Positions 8,253-16,504 of a stretch of DNA of 64,000 nucleotides are shown here, piece by piece. The stretch is taken from positions 1 through 64,000 of the forward strand of contig CAQOGY010000008.1 in the NCBI GenBank assembly GCA_948847595.1, read 5' to 3'. The notes beneath the pieces were generated by a model that was not told the DNA's origin, ran no database searches, and saw only the letters and a list, made by a program, of their open reading frames with translations. The position numbers were made by a program, and so were the translations under genes. This DNA is from an uncultured Bacteroides sp. GTDB taxonomy: Bacteria; Bacteroidota; Bacteroidia; Bacteroidales; Bacteroidaceae. Numbering within the stretch: the stretch's first letter is position 1; each line of letters starts with the position of its first letter.

Positions 8253-8684
8253 TCAGAGCTGTCGGGAAGTGTTTTCTGACAGCTTTTTTTGTCTTTTCTC
8301 CATCGCTCCCAAGTAAATCTCCAGTGAGCGGGTGGAAATCTGTATTTCCCGGAAAGATACGCCGAGAGAAGCGATAAGCAGAAGCAAAGCCACCCCGAAC
8401 ACATAAGCGGAGAGCAGTTGCAATCCGATATAAATAAAGAACATGCTGACCACACAGAGGAACAGGCTTGCAATTCCCAACCCTTGCATGGTGCGGGTGA
8501 GATTCAACCGTTTCCGTAAGTTTTCGATTTGCGCTACGGTGATATCCGTAGGATTCTCCATATAGCGGTCACGCAGTTGGCGTACGAGCTGTGCATACGA
8601 TAAAAAACGATTGGTGTAAGCCAGTAAAATCAGAGAAACTGCCGAGAAAAGCAGGGCAGGAGTAGTGAGAGTCAGTTCTTCCAT
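8253..8684 (-). CDS. DUF2721-like membrane protein
   Basis: Small integral membrane protein of unknown function. Three hydrophobic stretches are visible (about residues 8-24, 68-88 and 92-110), with the conserved-looking NRFLSYAQLVRQLRDRY loop after the first. I recognise the pattern of DUF2721 from the spacing of this motif and the helices. Length 143 agrees. It lies downstream of kbl on the same strand, separated by a large hairpin-forming repeat, and converges with ferritin. No catalytic residues can be named. Confidence 0.75.
   Translation of the reverse strand: MEELTLTTPALLFSAVSLILLAYTNRFLSYAQLVRQLRDRYMENPTDITVAQIENLRKRLNLTRTMQGLGIASLFLCVVSMFFIYIGLQLLSAYVFGVALLLLIASLGVSFREIQISTRSLEIYLGAMEKRQKKLSENTSRQL
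8255..8290 (+). terminator. Terminator after ferritin
   Basis: AGCTGTC (8257-8263) pairs with GACAGCT (8278-8284), followed by a run of T to 8290. It overlaps the 3' end of the convergent DUF2721 gene, whose last codons encode one arm. Confidence 0.8.
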
Positions 8685-8733
8685 TTTCTTATAGTCAAAT
8701 AGCGGTCTAAAATCTGTTTTATAAAAAGAATTT

Positions 8734-8836
8734 CAGGCACGGATTACACAGATTTCACGGATTATATGTTTTAGAATGATTCTTGTCATAAAAAGACCAT
8801 GCATGAGAACCGTGAAATCCGTGTAATCCGTGCCTG
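8734..8836. repeat. 27-bp inverted repeat between kbl and DUF2721 gene
   Basis: Arms 8734-8760 and 8810-8836 are reverse complements over 27 bp with one mismatch, separated by 49 bp. Each arm also repeats a CACGGATT-type word internally. As RNA this would be a very stable hairpin between two minus-strand genes. The arm sequence resembles a word I have seen scattered in many bacterial genomes, so it may be a REP-like element. Confidence 0.85.
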
Positions 8837-8871
8837 GAAAGTATATCCCGCAAGGAAACCTTGCTCCGGCG

Positions 8872-10065
8872 CTACGCCGGTTTAAGTACGCCAAGCTCTT
8901 TACCTACTTTGATAAAGGCGGCTATACACTTGTCGAGATGTTCCTTCTCGTGTCCTGCGGAAATCTGTACACGGATACGAGCCTGGTCTTTGGGAACTAC
9001 CGGATAATAGAATCCCGTCACATAAATACCCTCTTCCTGCATACGTGCAGCATAAATCTGCGACAACTTTGCGTCATACAGCATCACGGCACAGATAGCG
9101 CTTTGGGTCGGCTTGATGTCAAATCCGGCAGCCGTCATCTTGTCACGGAAATAATTTACATTCTCCACGAGCTTGTCATGCAGCGCATTGCTCTCCTTCA
9201 GCATCTTGAATACCTCAAGACTTGCACCGATAATGCCCGGTGCCAATGAATTAGAGAACAAATACGGGCGGCTACGTTGACGCAGCAAATCAATAATCTC
9301 CTTACGTCCCGTAGTAAATCCACCCAGCGCACCGCCGAAAGCCTTGCCCAGCGTACCGGTATAAATATCCACACGTCCGTGCGTCTTATATAATTCGCTT
9401 ACTCCATGCCCCGTAGCACCCACCACGCCGGCAGAGTGAGACTCGTCTACCATAACCAGCGCGTCATACTTCTCGGCGAGGTCACAAATCTGATCCATCG
9501 GAGCCACGTTGCCATCCATAGAGAACACACCGTCGGTAACGACAATGCGGAAACGTTGCGCCTGCGCTTCTTGCAGACATCTTTCCAAATCCTTCATGTC
9601 GGCATTGGCATACCGATAACGTTTCGCCTTGCACAGACGGACACCGTCAATAATAGAAGCATGATTCAGAGAATCCGAGATGATAGCGTCCTCGTCAGTG
9701 AAAAGCGGTTCGAATACACCGCCGTTCGCGTCGAAACAGGCAGCATACAAGATTGTATCTTCTGTCTGAAAATAATCAGAGATAGCAGCTTCCAGTTCCT
9801 TGTGTATATCTTGTGTTCCGCAGATGAAGCGAACGGACGACATACCGTATCCGCGTCGGTTCATCATTTCCTGTGACGCCTTAATCAGTCGTGGGTGATT
9901 GGACAGTCCCAGATAGTTGTTAGCGCAGAAGTTCAGCACTTCCTTGCCTTTAACAGTGATGGCAGCTTGCTGCGCACTTTCGATCAGTCGTTCTTCTTTG
10001 TAAAGCCCGGCTTCCTTGATTTCAGCCAATGTCTGGCTGAGGAATTCTTTCATTTTACCGTACAT
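8872..10065 (-). CDS. kbl: Glycine C-acetyltransferase (2-amino-3-ketobutyrate CoA ligase)
   Basis: PLP enzyme that splits 2-amino-3-ketobutyrate with CoA into glycine and acetyl-CoA, the second step of threonine breakdown. It belongs to the alpha-oxoamine synthase family; the PLP lysine is in TGTLGKAFGG near residue 241, and the conserved MVDESHSAG and NNYLGLS motifs are present. A start at the ATG at 10065 (MYGKMKEFLSQ) gives 397 residues, matching E. coli Kbl (398); the upstream extension to 10122 is not family-like. It is divergent from tdh, which supplies its substrate. Confidence 0.95.
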   Translation of the reverse strand: MYGKMKEFLSQTLAEIKEAGLYKEERLIESAQQAAITVKGKEVLNFCANNYLGLSNHPRLIKASQEMMNRRGYGMSSVRFICGTQDIHKELEAAISDYFQTEDTILYAACFDANGGVFEPLFTDEDAIISDSLNHASIIDGVRLCKAKRYRYANADMKDLERCLQEAQAQRFRIVVTDGVFSMDGNVAPMDQICDLAEKYDALVMVDESHSAGVVGATGHGVSELYKTHGRVDIYTGTLGKAFGGALGGFTTGRKEIIDLLRQRSRPYLFSNSLAPGIIGASLEVFKMLKESNALHDKLVENVNYFRDKMTAAGFDIKPTQSAICAVMLYDAKLSQIYAARMQEEGIYVTGFYYPVVPKDQARIRVQISAGHEKEHLDKCIAAFIKVGKELGVLKPA

Positions 10066-10154
10066 AGTGTTTGAGTAATTAAGTTCGATTACAAAGGACA
10101 CAATTTTTCTTGGAATAACCATATCTTTTTGATTAAAATCTGAAAAAAAAGTGC

Positions 10155-10162
10155 TTACTTTG
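10155..10162 (+). promoter_or_regulatory. Probable -7 box of the tdh promoter
   Basis: TTACTTTG differs from TAnnTTTG by one base and lies 39 nt before the tdh ATG in the divergent kbl/tdh gap. Confidence 0.45.
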
Positions 10163-10200
10163 TGCGCTATTTAGCTTACTAACTTAAGTACGAAGAAAAA

Positions 10201-11154
10201 ATGAAACACATTTTGATTATTGGAGCCACCGGACAGATAGGCTCCGAACTAACGATGGAGCTACGTAAACGTTACGGAAATGCAAATGTAGTAGCTGGTT
10301 ACATCCCGGGTGCAGAACCTAAAGGAGAGTTGAAAGAATCCGGGCCGTCAGCTATTGCGGACGTGACGGATGCAGAAGCGATTGCTTCTGTGGTAAAGGA
10401 GTATCAGATTGATACGATTTATAATCTTGCCGCCCTGCTTTCGGTTGTGGCGGAGTCGAAGCCCAAACTGGCATGGAAAATCGGCATCGACGGATTATGG
10501 AATGTACTGGAAGTGGCGCGCGAACAAGGCTGCGCGGTATTCACCCCCAGTTCTATCGGTTCTTTCGGCGCGACTACGCCGCATACACAAACACCGCAGG
10601 ATACTATCCAGCGTCCTCGTACCATGTATGGAGTCACAAAAGTAACCACAGAGTTGCTGAGTGACTACTATTTTAACAAATACGGTGTCGATACCCGTGC
10701 TGTCCGTTTCCCGGGCATTATCTCGAACGTGACACCTCCGGGTGGCGGAACCACCGACTATGCTGTCGACATTTATTATTCGGCAGTGAAAGGAGAAAAA
10801 TTCGTGTGCCCCATCAAACAAGGCACCCTGATGGATATGATGTATATGCCGGACGCGCTGAACGCAGCCATTACGCTGATGGAAGCCGACCCGGCCAAAC
10901 TGATACACCGCAATGCTTTCAATATCGCCTCTATGAGTTTCGACCCGGAGACGATTTATCAGGAAATCAAGAAGCATATGCCGCAGTTCGAGATGGTTTA
11001 TGACGTAGACCCCTTGAAGCAGCGCATAGCCGACAGTTGGCCTGATAGCCTGGACGATACCTGTGCCCGCCAGGAGTGGGGGTGGAAGCCGGCCTACAAT
11101 TTGGAAAGCATGACGGTGGATATGCTTGAAAAGTTAAGAGAGAAATTGAAATAA
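10201..11154 (+). CDS. tdh: L-threonine 3-dehydrogenase (short-chain type)
   Basis: NAD-dependent oxidation of threonine to 2-amino-3-ketobutyrate. It is an extended short-chain dehydrogenase, not the zinc type of E. coli: Rossmann motif GATGQIG at 8-14, catalytic S117/S118 region and Y143-x3-K147 (YGVTK). The PGIIS segment and 317-residue length match Bacteroidetes short-chain TDH. The divergent neighbour kbl uses its product, which strongly supports the assignment over a sugar epimerase. Its stop overlaps the next gene's ATG by one base. Confidence 0.92.
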   Translation: MKHILIIGATGQIGSELTMELRKRYGNANVVAGYIPGAEPKGELKESGPSAIADVTDAEAIASVVKEYQIDTIYNLAALLSVVAESKPKLAWKIGIDGLWNVLEVAREQGCAVFTPSSIGSFGATTPHTQTPQDTIQRPRTMYGVTKVTTELLSDYYFNKYGVDTRAVRFPGIISNVTPPGGGTTDYAVDIYYSAVKGEKFVCPIKQGTLMDMMYMPDALNAAITLMEADPAKLIHRNAFNIASMSFDPETIYQEIKKHMPQFEMVYDVDPLKQRIADSWPDSLDDTCARQEWGWKPAYNLESMTVDMLEKLREKLK

Positions 11155-12002
11155 TGAAAAAACTAATTGCAGGGGTCATATTGCTCTGCATGTTGGGCTC
11201 TTGTGGTAACAAGAAAACCAAGATTGACCCCTTCGCATCTATTACCCAAGAAGTGGATTCAATCCGCCAACAGGCGGATTCTATCCATGGAGATGAATTG
11301 CCGGAAGAGCCGCAGCCTATACAGGCTGACGAATCTTTCGACGATTTCATCTACAATTTTGCTTCCGATGATGCTTTGCAGCGTCAACGTGTGAAATTTC
11401 CTTTGCCCTACTACAAAGGAGATGAAAAGTCGAATATCGACGAAAAGTACTGGAAGCATGACGACTTGTTTACCAAGCAGCATTATTATACGCTCCTGTT
11501 TGATAAAGAAGAAGACATGGATTTGGTAGGAGACACCTCACTCACATCCGTACAGGTAGAATGGATATTCGTCAAGACCCGGATGATGAAGCGGTATTAT
11601 TTTGAGCGTATCAAAGGGGCATGGATACTGGAAGCAATCAATCTGCGCCCTATCGGGAAGAGTGACAACGAGAATTTTGTAGAGTTCTTCGGTCGTTTTG
11701 CCACTGATAGCGTTTTTCAAAGTCAGCGCGTGCGTGAGCCATTGGCTTTTGTCACCAGTGACCCGGACGATGACTTCTCCATCCTGGAGACAAGTCTCGA
11801 CCTCAACCAGTGGTTTGCCTTCAAACCTGAACTTCCTTCCGAACGCCTTTCCAATATTAACTACGGACAACGGAATGACGACAATTCCACAACAAAAATC
11901 CTGGCATTGAAAGGCATTGGCAACGGTTTCTCCAACATTCTTTATTTCTGCCGGAAAGCCGGAGAATGGGAACTGTGTAAGTTTGAAGATACAAGTATAT
12001 AA
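11154..12002 (+). CDS. Lipoprotein, DUF4348-like
   Basis: A signal peptide ends in the lipobox LGSC with the lipidated cysteine at C17, so the mature protein should sit in an outer or inner membrane leaflet. The rest is soluble, with YYLLF-type aromatic repeats and two similar stretches (SFDDFIYNFASDDALQRQRV and NFVEFFGRFATDSVFQSQRV), suggesting an internal duplication. I think it belongs to DUF4348, a Bacteroidetes family of unknown function, but this is from memory of the pattern. It is coupled to tdh by TAATG overlap. Confidence 0.7.
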   Translation: MKKLIAGVILLCMLGSCGNKKTKIDPFASITQEVDSIRQQADSIHGDELPEEPQPIQADESFDDFIYNFASDDALQRQRVKFPLPYYKGDEKSNIDEKYWKHDDLFTKQHYYTLLFDKEEDMDLVGDTSLTSVQVEWIFVKTRMMKRYYFERIKGAWILEAINLRPIGKSDNENFVEFFGRFATDSVFQSQRVREPLAFVTSDPDDDFSILETSLDLNQWFAFKPELPSERLSNINYGQRNDDNSTTKILALKGIGNGFSNILYFCRKAGEWELCKFEDTSI

Positions 12003-12018
12003 CCCTAAAACAGTATAG

Positions 12019-13014
12019 ATGATGTACTCTCTTTTGTCTTACAATACATTCGGCATTGATGTCAGTGCCGCCCGTTTTTTAGAATATGCTTCAGTAGAAG
12101 AACTGCAACAACTGATTGCGCAAGGTGCCGTTACGACACCTTTTTTGCATATAGGCGGCGGCAGTAACCTTCTGTTTACCAAAGACTATGACGGGTTGAT
12201 ACTTCATTCGCGCATCGAAGGAATCGAAGTGACGGAAGAAGATGCGTGCTCTGTATCCGTGCGGGTAGGCGCAGGCGTTGTATGGGATGACTTTGTGGCA
12301 TACTGCGTGGAACGCGGATGGTACGGAGCCGAAAATCTCTCCCTGATTCCCGGTGAAGTGGGAGCGAGTGCCGTACAGAACATCGGAGCCTATGGCGTCG
12401 AAGTGAAAGACATCATAACCGCCGTGGAGACAGTGAACATTCAGGGCGAAAAACGTGTTTACTCCGTAGAAGAATGTGAATATGCCTATCGCGATAGCCT
12501 CTTTAAACGTCCGGAGAATAAGTCGGTCTTTGTCACCCACGTATGTTTCCGGCTTAGCAAAGAAGCGCATTACACACTGGACTACGGAACCATCCGCCAG
12601 GAACTTGACAAATACCCTGAACTGACGTTGCCGGTAGTCCGGAAAGTAATCATTGATATCCGCGAAAGCAAGTTGCCCGACCCGAAGGTCATGGGAAATG
12701 CCGGCAGCTTCTTTATGAACCCCATCGTCCCTAAAGAAAAACTGGCAGACCTGCAACGGGAATATCCCCGGATACCCTATTACGAACTGGCTGACGGACG
12801 GGTGAAAATCCCTGCGGGATGGATGATAGACCAGTGTGGCTGGAAAGGAAAATCCCTGGGGCCTGCGGCTGTGCACGATAAACAAGCCCTTGTGCTGGTC
12901 AACAAAGGCGGGGCGAAGGGGAGTGATATAATAGCACTTTCGGACGCGGTACGGGCTTCGGTTCGCGAGAAGTTCGGCATAGACATTCATCCTGAAGTAA
13001 ATTTTGTAGGATAA
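12019..13014 (+). CDS. murB: UDP-N-acetylenolpyruvoylglucosamine reductase MurB
   Basis: FAD- and NADPH-dependent reduction of UDP-GlcNAc-enolpyruvate to UDP-MurNAc, an early cytosolic step of peptidoglycan synthesis. FAD-binding GGGSNLLFT and GEVGASAVQNIGAYG are present; the catalytic Ser lies in NAGSFFMNP and the C-terminal acid in HPEVNFVG. Length 331 corresponds to the E. coli-like type I MurB. It starts 16 bp after the lipoprotein gene (ATGATG, the first ATG is used) and ends 6 bp before the next gene. Confidence 0.95.
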   Translation: MMYSLLSYNTFGIDVSAARFLEYASVEELQQLIAQGAVTTPFLHIGGGSNLLFTKDYDGLILHSRIEGIEVTEEDACSVSVRVGAGVVWDDFVAYCVERGWYGAENLSLIPGEVGASAVQNIGAYGVEVKDIITAVETVNIQGEKRVYSVEECEYAYRDSLFKRPENKSVFVTHVCFRLSKEAHYTLDYGTIRQELDKYPELTLPVVRKVIIDIRESKLPDPKVMGNAGSFFMNPIVPKEKLADLQREYPRIPYYELADGRVKIPAGWMIDQCGWKGKSLGPAAVHDKQALVLVNKGGAKGSDIIALSDAVRASVREKFGIDIHPEVNFVG

Positions 13015-13020
13015 CGAGAA

Positions 13021-13779
13021 ATGAAAGTAAGAATCATAGGAAGCGGAACATCGACGGGAGTGCCCCAAATCGGCTGCACATGCGCAGTCTGTACTTCTGT
13101 CGACCCGAAAGATAACCGCCTGCGTGCATCCGCCATCGTGGAAACGGACGACGCGCGGATACTGATAGACTGCGGCCCCGATTTCCGGGAACAAGTATTG
13201 CATCTCCCTTACGAGCGGATAGACGGCGTGCTCATAACGCATGAACACTACGACCACGTCGGCGGGCTGGACGATTTGCGCCCTTTCTGCCGTTTCGGTT
13301 CCGTGCCCATCTATGCCGAGGAATATGTGGCGAAAGCATTGCGCCTGCGCATGCCCTACTGTTTCGTAGACCATCGTTACCCCGGCGTGCCCGACATCCC
13401 TTTGCAGGAAATTGAACCGGGGCAGCGCTTTTCCATTAACCATACGGAAATACTTCCCCTGCGTGTGATGCACGGCCGGCTGCCGATTCTGGGTTACCGC
13501 ATCGGACAACTCGGCTATATCACCGACATGCTGACCATGCCCGAAGAATCTTTTGAACAATTAGCGGGAATAGATGTTTTGATAGTGAATGCACTTCGGA
13601 TTGCCCCGCATCCTACCCACCAGAATTTGGAAGAGGCGTTGGCAGTGGCGCGGCGTATTCAGGCAAAGGAAACTTACTTCATACATATGAGCCATGATAT
13701 GGGCTTGCATGCCGAGGTTGAACGGAAACTACCGGACAATATTCACCTGGCATTTGACGGAATGGAAATCCATCTCTGA
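13021..13779 (+). CDS. Metallo-beta-lactamase-fold hydrolase, PhnP-like
   Basis: Predicted cytosolic metal-dependent phosphodiesterase. The metal motif HEHYDH is at residues 74-79 (H74, H76, D78, H79), with later ligands in VMHG and IHMSHD. Cysteines at 20, 21 and 24 (GCTCAVC) match the extra zinc site of PhnP-type cyclic phosphodiesterases. Length 252 fits that group. No phn genes are nearby, so the real substrate is unknown. It starts 6 bp after murB and is probably co-transcribed. Confidence 0.8.
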   Translation: MKVRIIGSGTSTGVPQIGCTCAVCTSVDPKDNRLRASAIVETDDARILIDCGPDFREQVLHLPYERIDGVLITHEHYDHVGGLDDLRPFCRFGSVPIYAEEYVAKALRLRMPYCFVDHRYPGVPDIPLQEIEPGQRFSINHTEILPLRVMHGRLPILGYRIGQLGYITDMLTMPEESFEQLAGIDVLIVNALRIAPHPTHQNLEEALAVARRIQAKETYFIHMSHDMGLHAEVERKLPDNIHLAFDGMEIHL

Positions 13780-13805
13780 TTGTCGGTGAAATTTTTAGCA
13801 AAAGT

Positions 13806-13836
13806 TTTGTTTCCTTTGTAGAAATTATTATTTTTG
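13806..13836 (+). promoter_or_regulatory. Consensus Bacteroides promoter
   Basis: TTTG (13806-13809), a 19-nt spacer, then TATTTTTG (13829-13836): an exact match to the -33/-7 consensus and spacing. It lies 27 nt before the ATG at 13863. Confidence 0.8.
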
Positions 13837-13862
13837 CACCTAACCGATAAACAGCGGATATT

Positions 13863-15440
13863 ATGAAACTTCGTACGATAGTGAAAATAGCGGTCACTTC
13901 TTCTGTTGTACTTTTGTGCGCAGGTTTCGCCTTATACTCTTTTTTCCGGTTGTCGGCCGCCGAAGGACAGAAGGATTTCAACCTTTACGAGTTAGTTCCG
14001 ACCACCGCTTCCGCGGTATTTGCCACCGATGACGTGCTCGGATTTGTCACCGAAATAGACGGCCTGACTTGTAGCAAGAATCAGCAATATCTGCATGTAT
14101 CCAAACTTTTTTCTTATCTGAAGCAGACCCTCTATGCGCTTTCGGAAGACAGTCCGCACGGGTTAAGCCGGCAAATGAACCAAATGCTGATTAGCTTCCA
14201 CGAGCCGGATAATGAACGCAATCAGGTACTTTATTGTCGGTTGGGCGCAGGAGACAGGGAGTTAATCGACAGATTTGTGCAGAAATATATCTCATCGCTC
14301 TACCCGCCGAAAAGCTTCGACTATAAAGGAGAGGAAATAATGATTTACCCCATGTCCGACGGTGATTTCCTCGCCTGCTACCTGACACCCGATTTCATGG
14401 CATTGAGTTTCCAGAAGAAACTGGTGGAAGACGTCATTGATGCCTATAAGAAAGGGGATTCACTGGCGGATGATTCTACTTTCACCGAAGTGCGCGCGCC
14501 GAAGAAAAGTACGGCTGCCGCCACCATCTATACCCGTGTGAACGGAATGATTGGATGGACGGAGTTCGATATGAAGATGAAAGACGACTTTGTCTATTTC
14601 ACAGGAATCAGCCACGACGCAGATACCTGCTTCACCTTTATCAACCTGCTCCGCCAACAAGAATCCGTGCAGGGATTTCCCGGCGAAGTGCTGCCCTCTA
14701 CCGCATTCTATTTCAGTAAGCAAAGCATAACCGACTGGAACTCCTTGCTCTCTTACAGCGATTTGCAAGGGTACGCAACCGCAGGACGCACTGCTGAAAT
14801 GCAAAACAGGGACAGGGAGTTATCGCATTATCTGATGGAGAATACCGGGCACGATTTGGTTGCCTGCCTGTTTCAGCGGGAAGATACCTTGCAAGAAGAT
14901 GCGGCAGCAGTGTTGAGCTTGTCCGTACTGGACGTGACGGAAGCTGAACGGATGCTGCGCTCGTTGGTCAATACCGCTCCTGCCGAAGAAGGGGTTAGAA
15001 AGCCCCGTATAACTTTTTGTTATACCGCCAATAAGGCTTACCCTGTCTATCGGCTCCCTCAAACAACGTTGTTTACGCAACTAACCAGTTTTGTGGAACC
15101 GGCATCCCATATGTATGCCGCTTTCTATGGCGGGCGTCTGCTGCTCGCTCCCGATGAAGACAGTCTGTCCCGTTACATCCGCCAGTTGGACAAAGGCGAA
15201 GTGCTCGATGGAGCAATCGCCTATCGGGCAGGAATGGATAGTATGTCCGATTCTTATCATTTTATGTTGATGGCGGACTTCGACCATCTGTTCCATCAAG
15301 CGGAAAAACAAGTCCGTTTCGTGCCGGATTTCTTCTTGCGCAACTCCGAATTTTTTCGCAATTTTATACTTTTTGCCCAGTTCACCTATGCTGATGGAGT
15401 AGTTTATCCTAACATCGTTTTGCGGTATAAAACGGAGTAA
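13863..15440 (+). CDS. Membrane-anchored protein, DUF3352-like, unknown role
   Basis: The 525-residue protein has one N-terminal hydrophobic segment (about residues 9-30), which anchors a large periplasmic or extracytoplasmic part. No catalytic motif is recognised. Near the C-terminus ASHMYAAFYGGRLLLAPDEDSLSRYI looks like the repeating fold of DUF3352 proteins, where similar segments recur several times; I regard this as a weak resemblance. It has its own consensus promoter, and a noncoding stretch follows it. Confidence 0.6.
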   Translation: MKLRTIVKIAVTSSVVLLCAGFALYSFFRLSAAEGQKDFNLYELVPTTASAVFATDDVLGFVTEIDGLTCSKNQQYLHVSKLFSYLKQTLYALSEDSPHGLSRQMNQMLISFHEPDNERNQVLYCRLGAGDRELIDRFVQKYISSLYPPKSFDYKGEEIMIYPMSDGDFLACYLTPDFMALSFQKKLVEDVIDAYKKGDSLADDSTFTEVRAPKKSTAAATIYTRVNGMIGWTEFDMKMKDDFVYFTGISHDADTCFTFINLLRQQESVQGFPGEVLPSTAFYFSKQSITDWNSLLSYSDLQGYATAGRTAEMQNRDRELSHYLMENTGHDLVACLFQREDTLQEDAAAVLSLSVLDVTEAERMLRSLVNTAPAEEGVRKPRITFCYTANKAYPVYRLPQTTLFTQLTSFVEPASHMYAAFYGGRLLLAPDEDSLSRYIRQLDKGEVLDGAIAYRAGMDSMSDSYHFMLMADFDHLFHQAEKQVRFVPDFFLRNSEFFRNFILFAQFTYADGVVYPNIVLRYKTE

Positions 15441-15906
15441 AGCCCTGCTTGGAAATCTCATTTGAAAACCTGTTTTTCTATGTGGGAAAAAGAGCTTCCG
15501 AATAAGATTTTCCGGATTTGAGCAGTGGAAAATCCTATGGAAAACCTACGGGAAAATAACAGAAAACCTACCCGAAAACCTAGTTGGAAAATATCGCCCT
15601 TTTTTCGAAAACTAAAACTTCTGAAACGCCTTCTGGCAGGGCGTAAAAACCGAACCATAACCGAACCATAACCCAAGAGAAGAGAATAGAAGAGAATAGA
15701 ATATAAAAAATAGAAATAGAAAGAAAGAGAAAAAGCTGTTGCTGTTGCCGGTGAAATTTTGAGGAAGGGAGAATTGCCCTGGCTGATGTTGCTTCGTTTC
15801 TTCCGTAACCCGTGGGAGAATTTTCCCCGCCCCGCAGCAGACTGTTGCTCATCCCCGGAATGAAGTGTGTTCAGCCCACGGCGGAATCTTTACAAAGTGC
15901 GGGCAT
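15441..15906. other. Noncoding, low-complexity repeat spacer
   Basis: No gene is supported here. From 15526 to 15591 a degenerate word (T/G)GAAAACCTA recurs about every 12 bp (GAAAA at 15528, 15540, 15552, 15562, 15574 and 15587). It is followed by CCGAACCATAA twice (about 15650-15671) and a purine-rich run with GAGAATAGAA twice (15672-15740). Short reading frames on the minus strand are made of these repeats and look spurious. Confidence 0.6.
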
Positions 15907-15949
15907 AAAAAAACTCCCGGCAAGAACATTCTCACCGGGAGTTTTTTTA
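15907..15949 (-). terminator. Terminator of the DUF3127 gene
   Basis: ACTCCCGG (15913-15920) and CCGGGAGT (15935-15942) form an 8-bp stem flanked by A and T runs on both sides, so it can work in both directions. It sits 30 bp downstream of the DUF3127 stop on the minus strand. Confidence 0.85.
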
Positions 15950-15978
15950 TCTGTATCGTCAAGCGGAATACTTTCGGC

Positions 15979-16353
15979 TTAGAACGGCAGGTCGTCTTTA
16001 GCGTCACCCGGAGTGAAGTCCGGAGTAGCCGACGGAGCCGGTGGAGGAACGGGAGCACCCGGAGCCATCGGAGCACCTGCGCCGACACGCTCAACTTTCC
16101 ATGCACGGATACTGTTGAACCAGCGGTCTTGCCACTGGCGGGCGTCAACGTCGAATGATACGGTCAGTTCTTCGCCCATCTGAATGTTAAACTGTTCGAT
16201 TTTGTCCGCGCCGAATACGTCGAAACACATTTTGCGCGGGTATTGGTCGTGGTTTTCGATAACGAACTCTTGTGATTTCCACTCATTGCCGCTAGTCTTT
16301 GAAACTCCACCTCTCGGAGGGAGTATAGCGATGATTTTTCCTGTAAATTCCAT
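15979..16353 (-). CDS. DUF3127 OB-fold-like protein with SSB-type tail
   Basis: A 124-residue protein of the Bacteroidetes family DUF3127. The first 90 residues contain beta-rich segments (MEFTGKIIAILPP, WKSQEFVIENHD, ELTVSFDVDARQW) that read like an OB fold. A Pro/Ala-rich flexible linker follows (GAPMAPGAPVPPPAPSA), ending in the acidic tip DAKDDLPF. This architecture is the same as in SSB proteins, whose DDxPF tip recruits repair and replication partners. It is divergent from dnaN, which fits a DNA-related role. Function by experiment is unknown to me. Confidence 0.82.
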   Translation of the reverse strand: MEFTGKIIAILPPRGGVSKTSGNEWKSQEFVIENHDQYPRKMCFDVFGADKIEQFNIQMGEELTVSFDVDARQWQDRWFNSIRAWKVERVGAGAPMAPGAPVPPPAPSATPDFTPGDAKDDLPF

Positions 16354-16458
16354 TGCGATTAATTTAAATTCTGCGGCGAAGTTACGATTTTTTGGGAATA
16401 TCCCTCACACAAACTCAGTTTTTCTTTTGTTTTGTTGGGTAGCACGAATCTTTTTTCG

Positions 16459-16466
16459 TAACTTTG
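16459..16466 (+). promoter_or_regulatory. -7 box of the dnaN promoter
   Basis: TAACTTTG matches TAnnTTTG exactly; TTGG (16435-16438) stands 20 nt upstream as an imperfect -33. It lies 39 nt before the dnaN ATG. Confidence 0.65.
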
Positions 16467-16504
16467 TGCGATAGAACATTTAAAACTTAAATACACGAAA
16501 ATAT

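Noticed and set aside
12091..13560. 489-codon minus-strand frame opposite murB and the hydrolase
   Set aside because: It is a shadow of two clear genes and its translation has no domain and biased composition.
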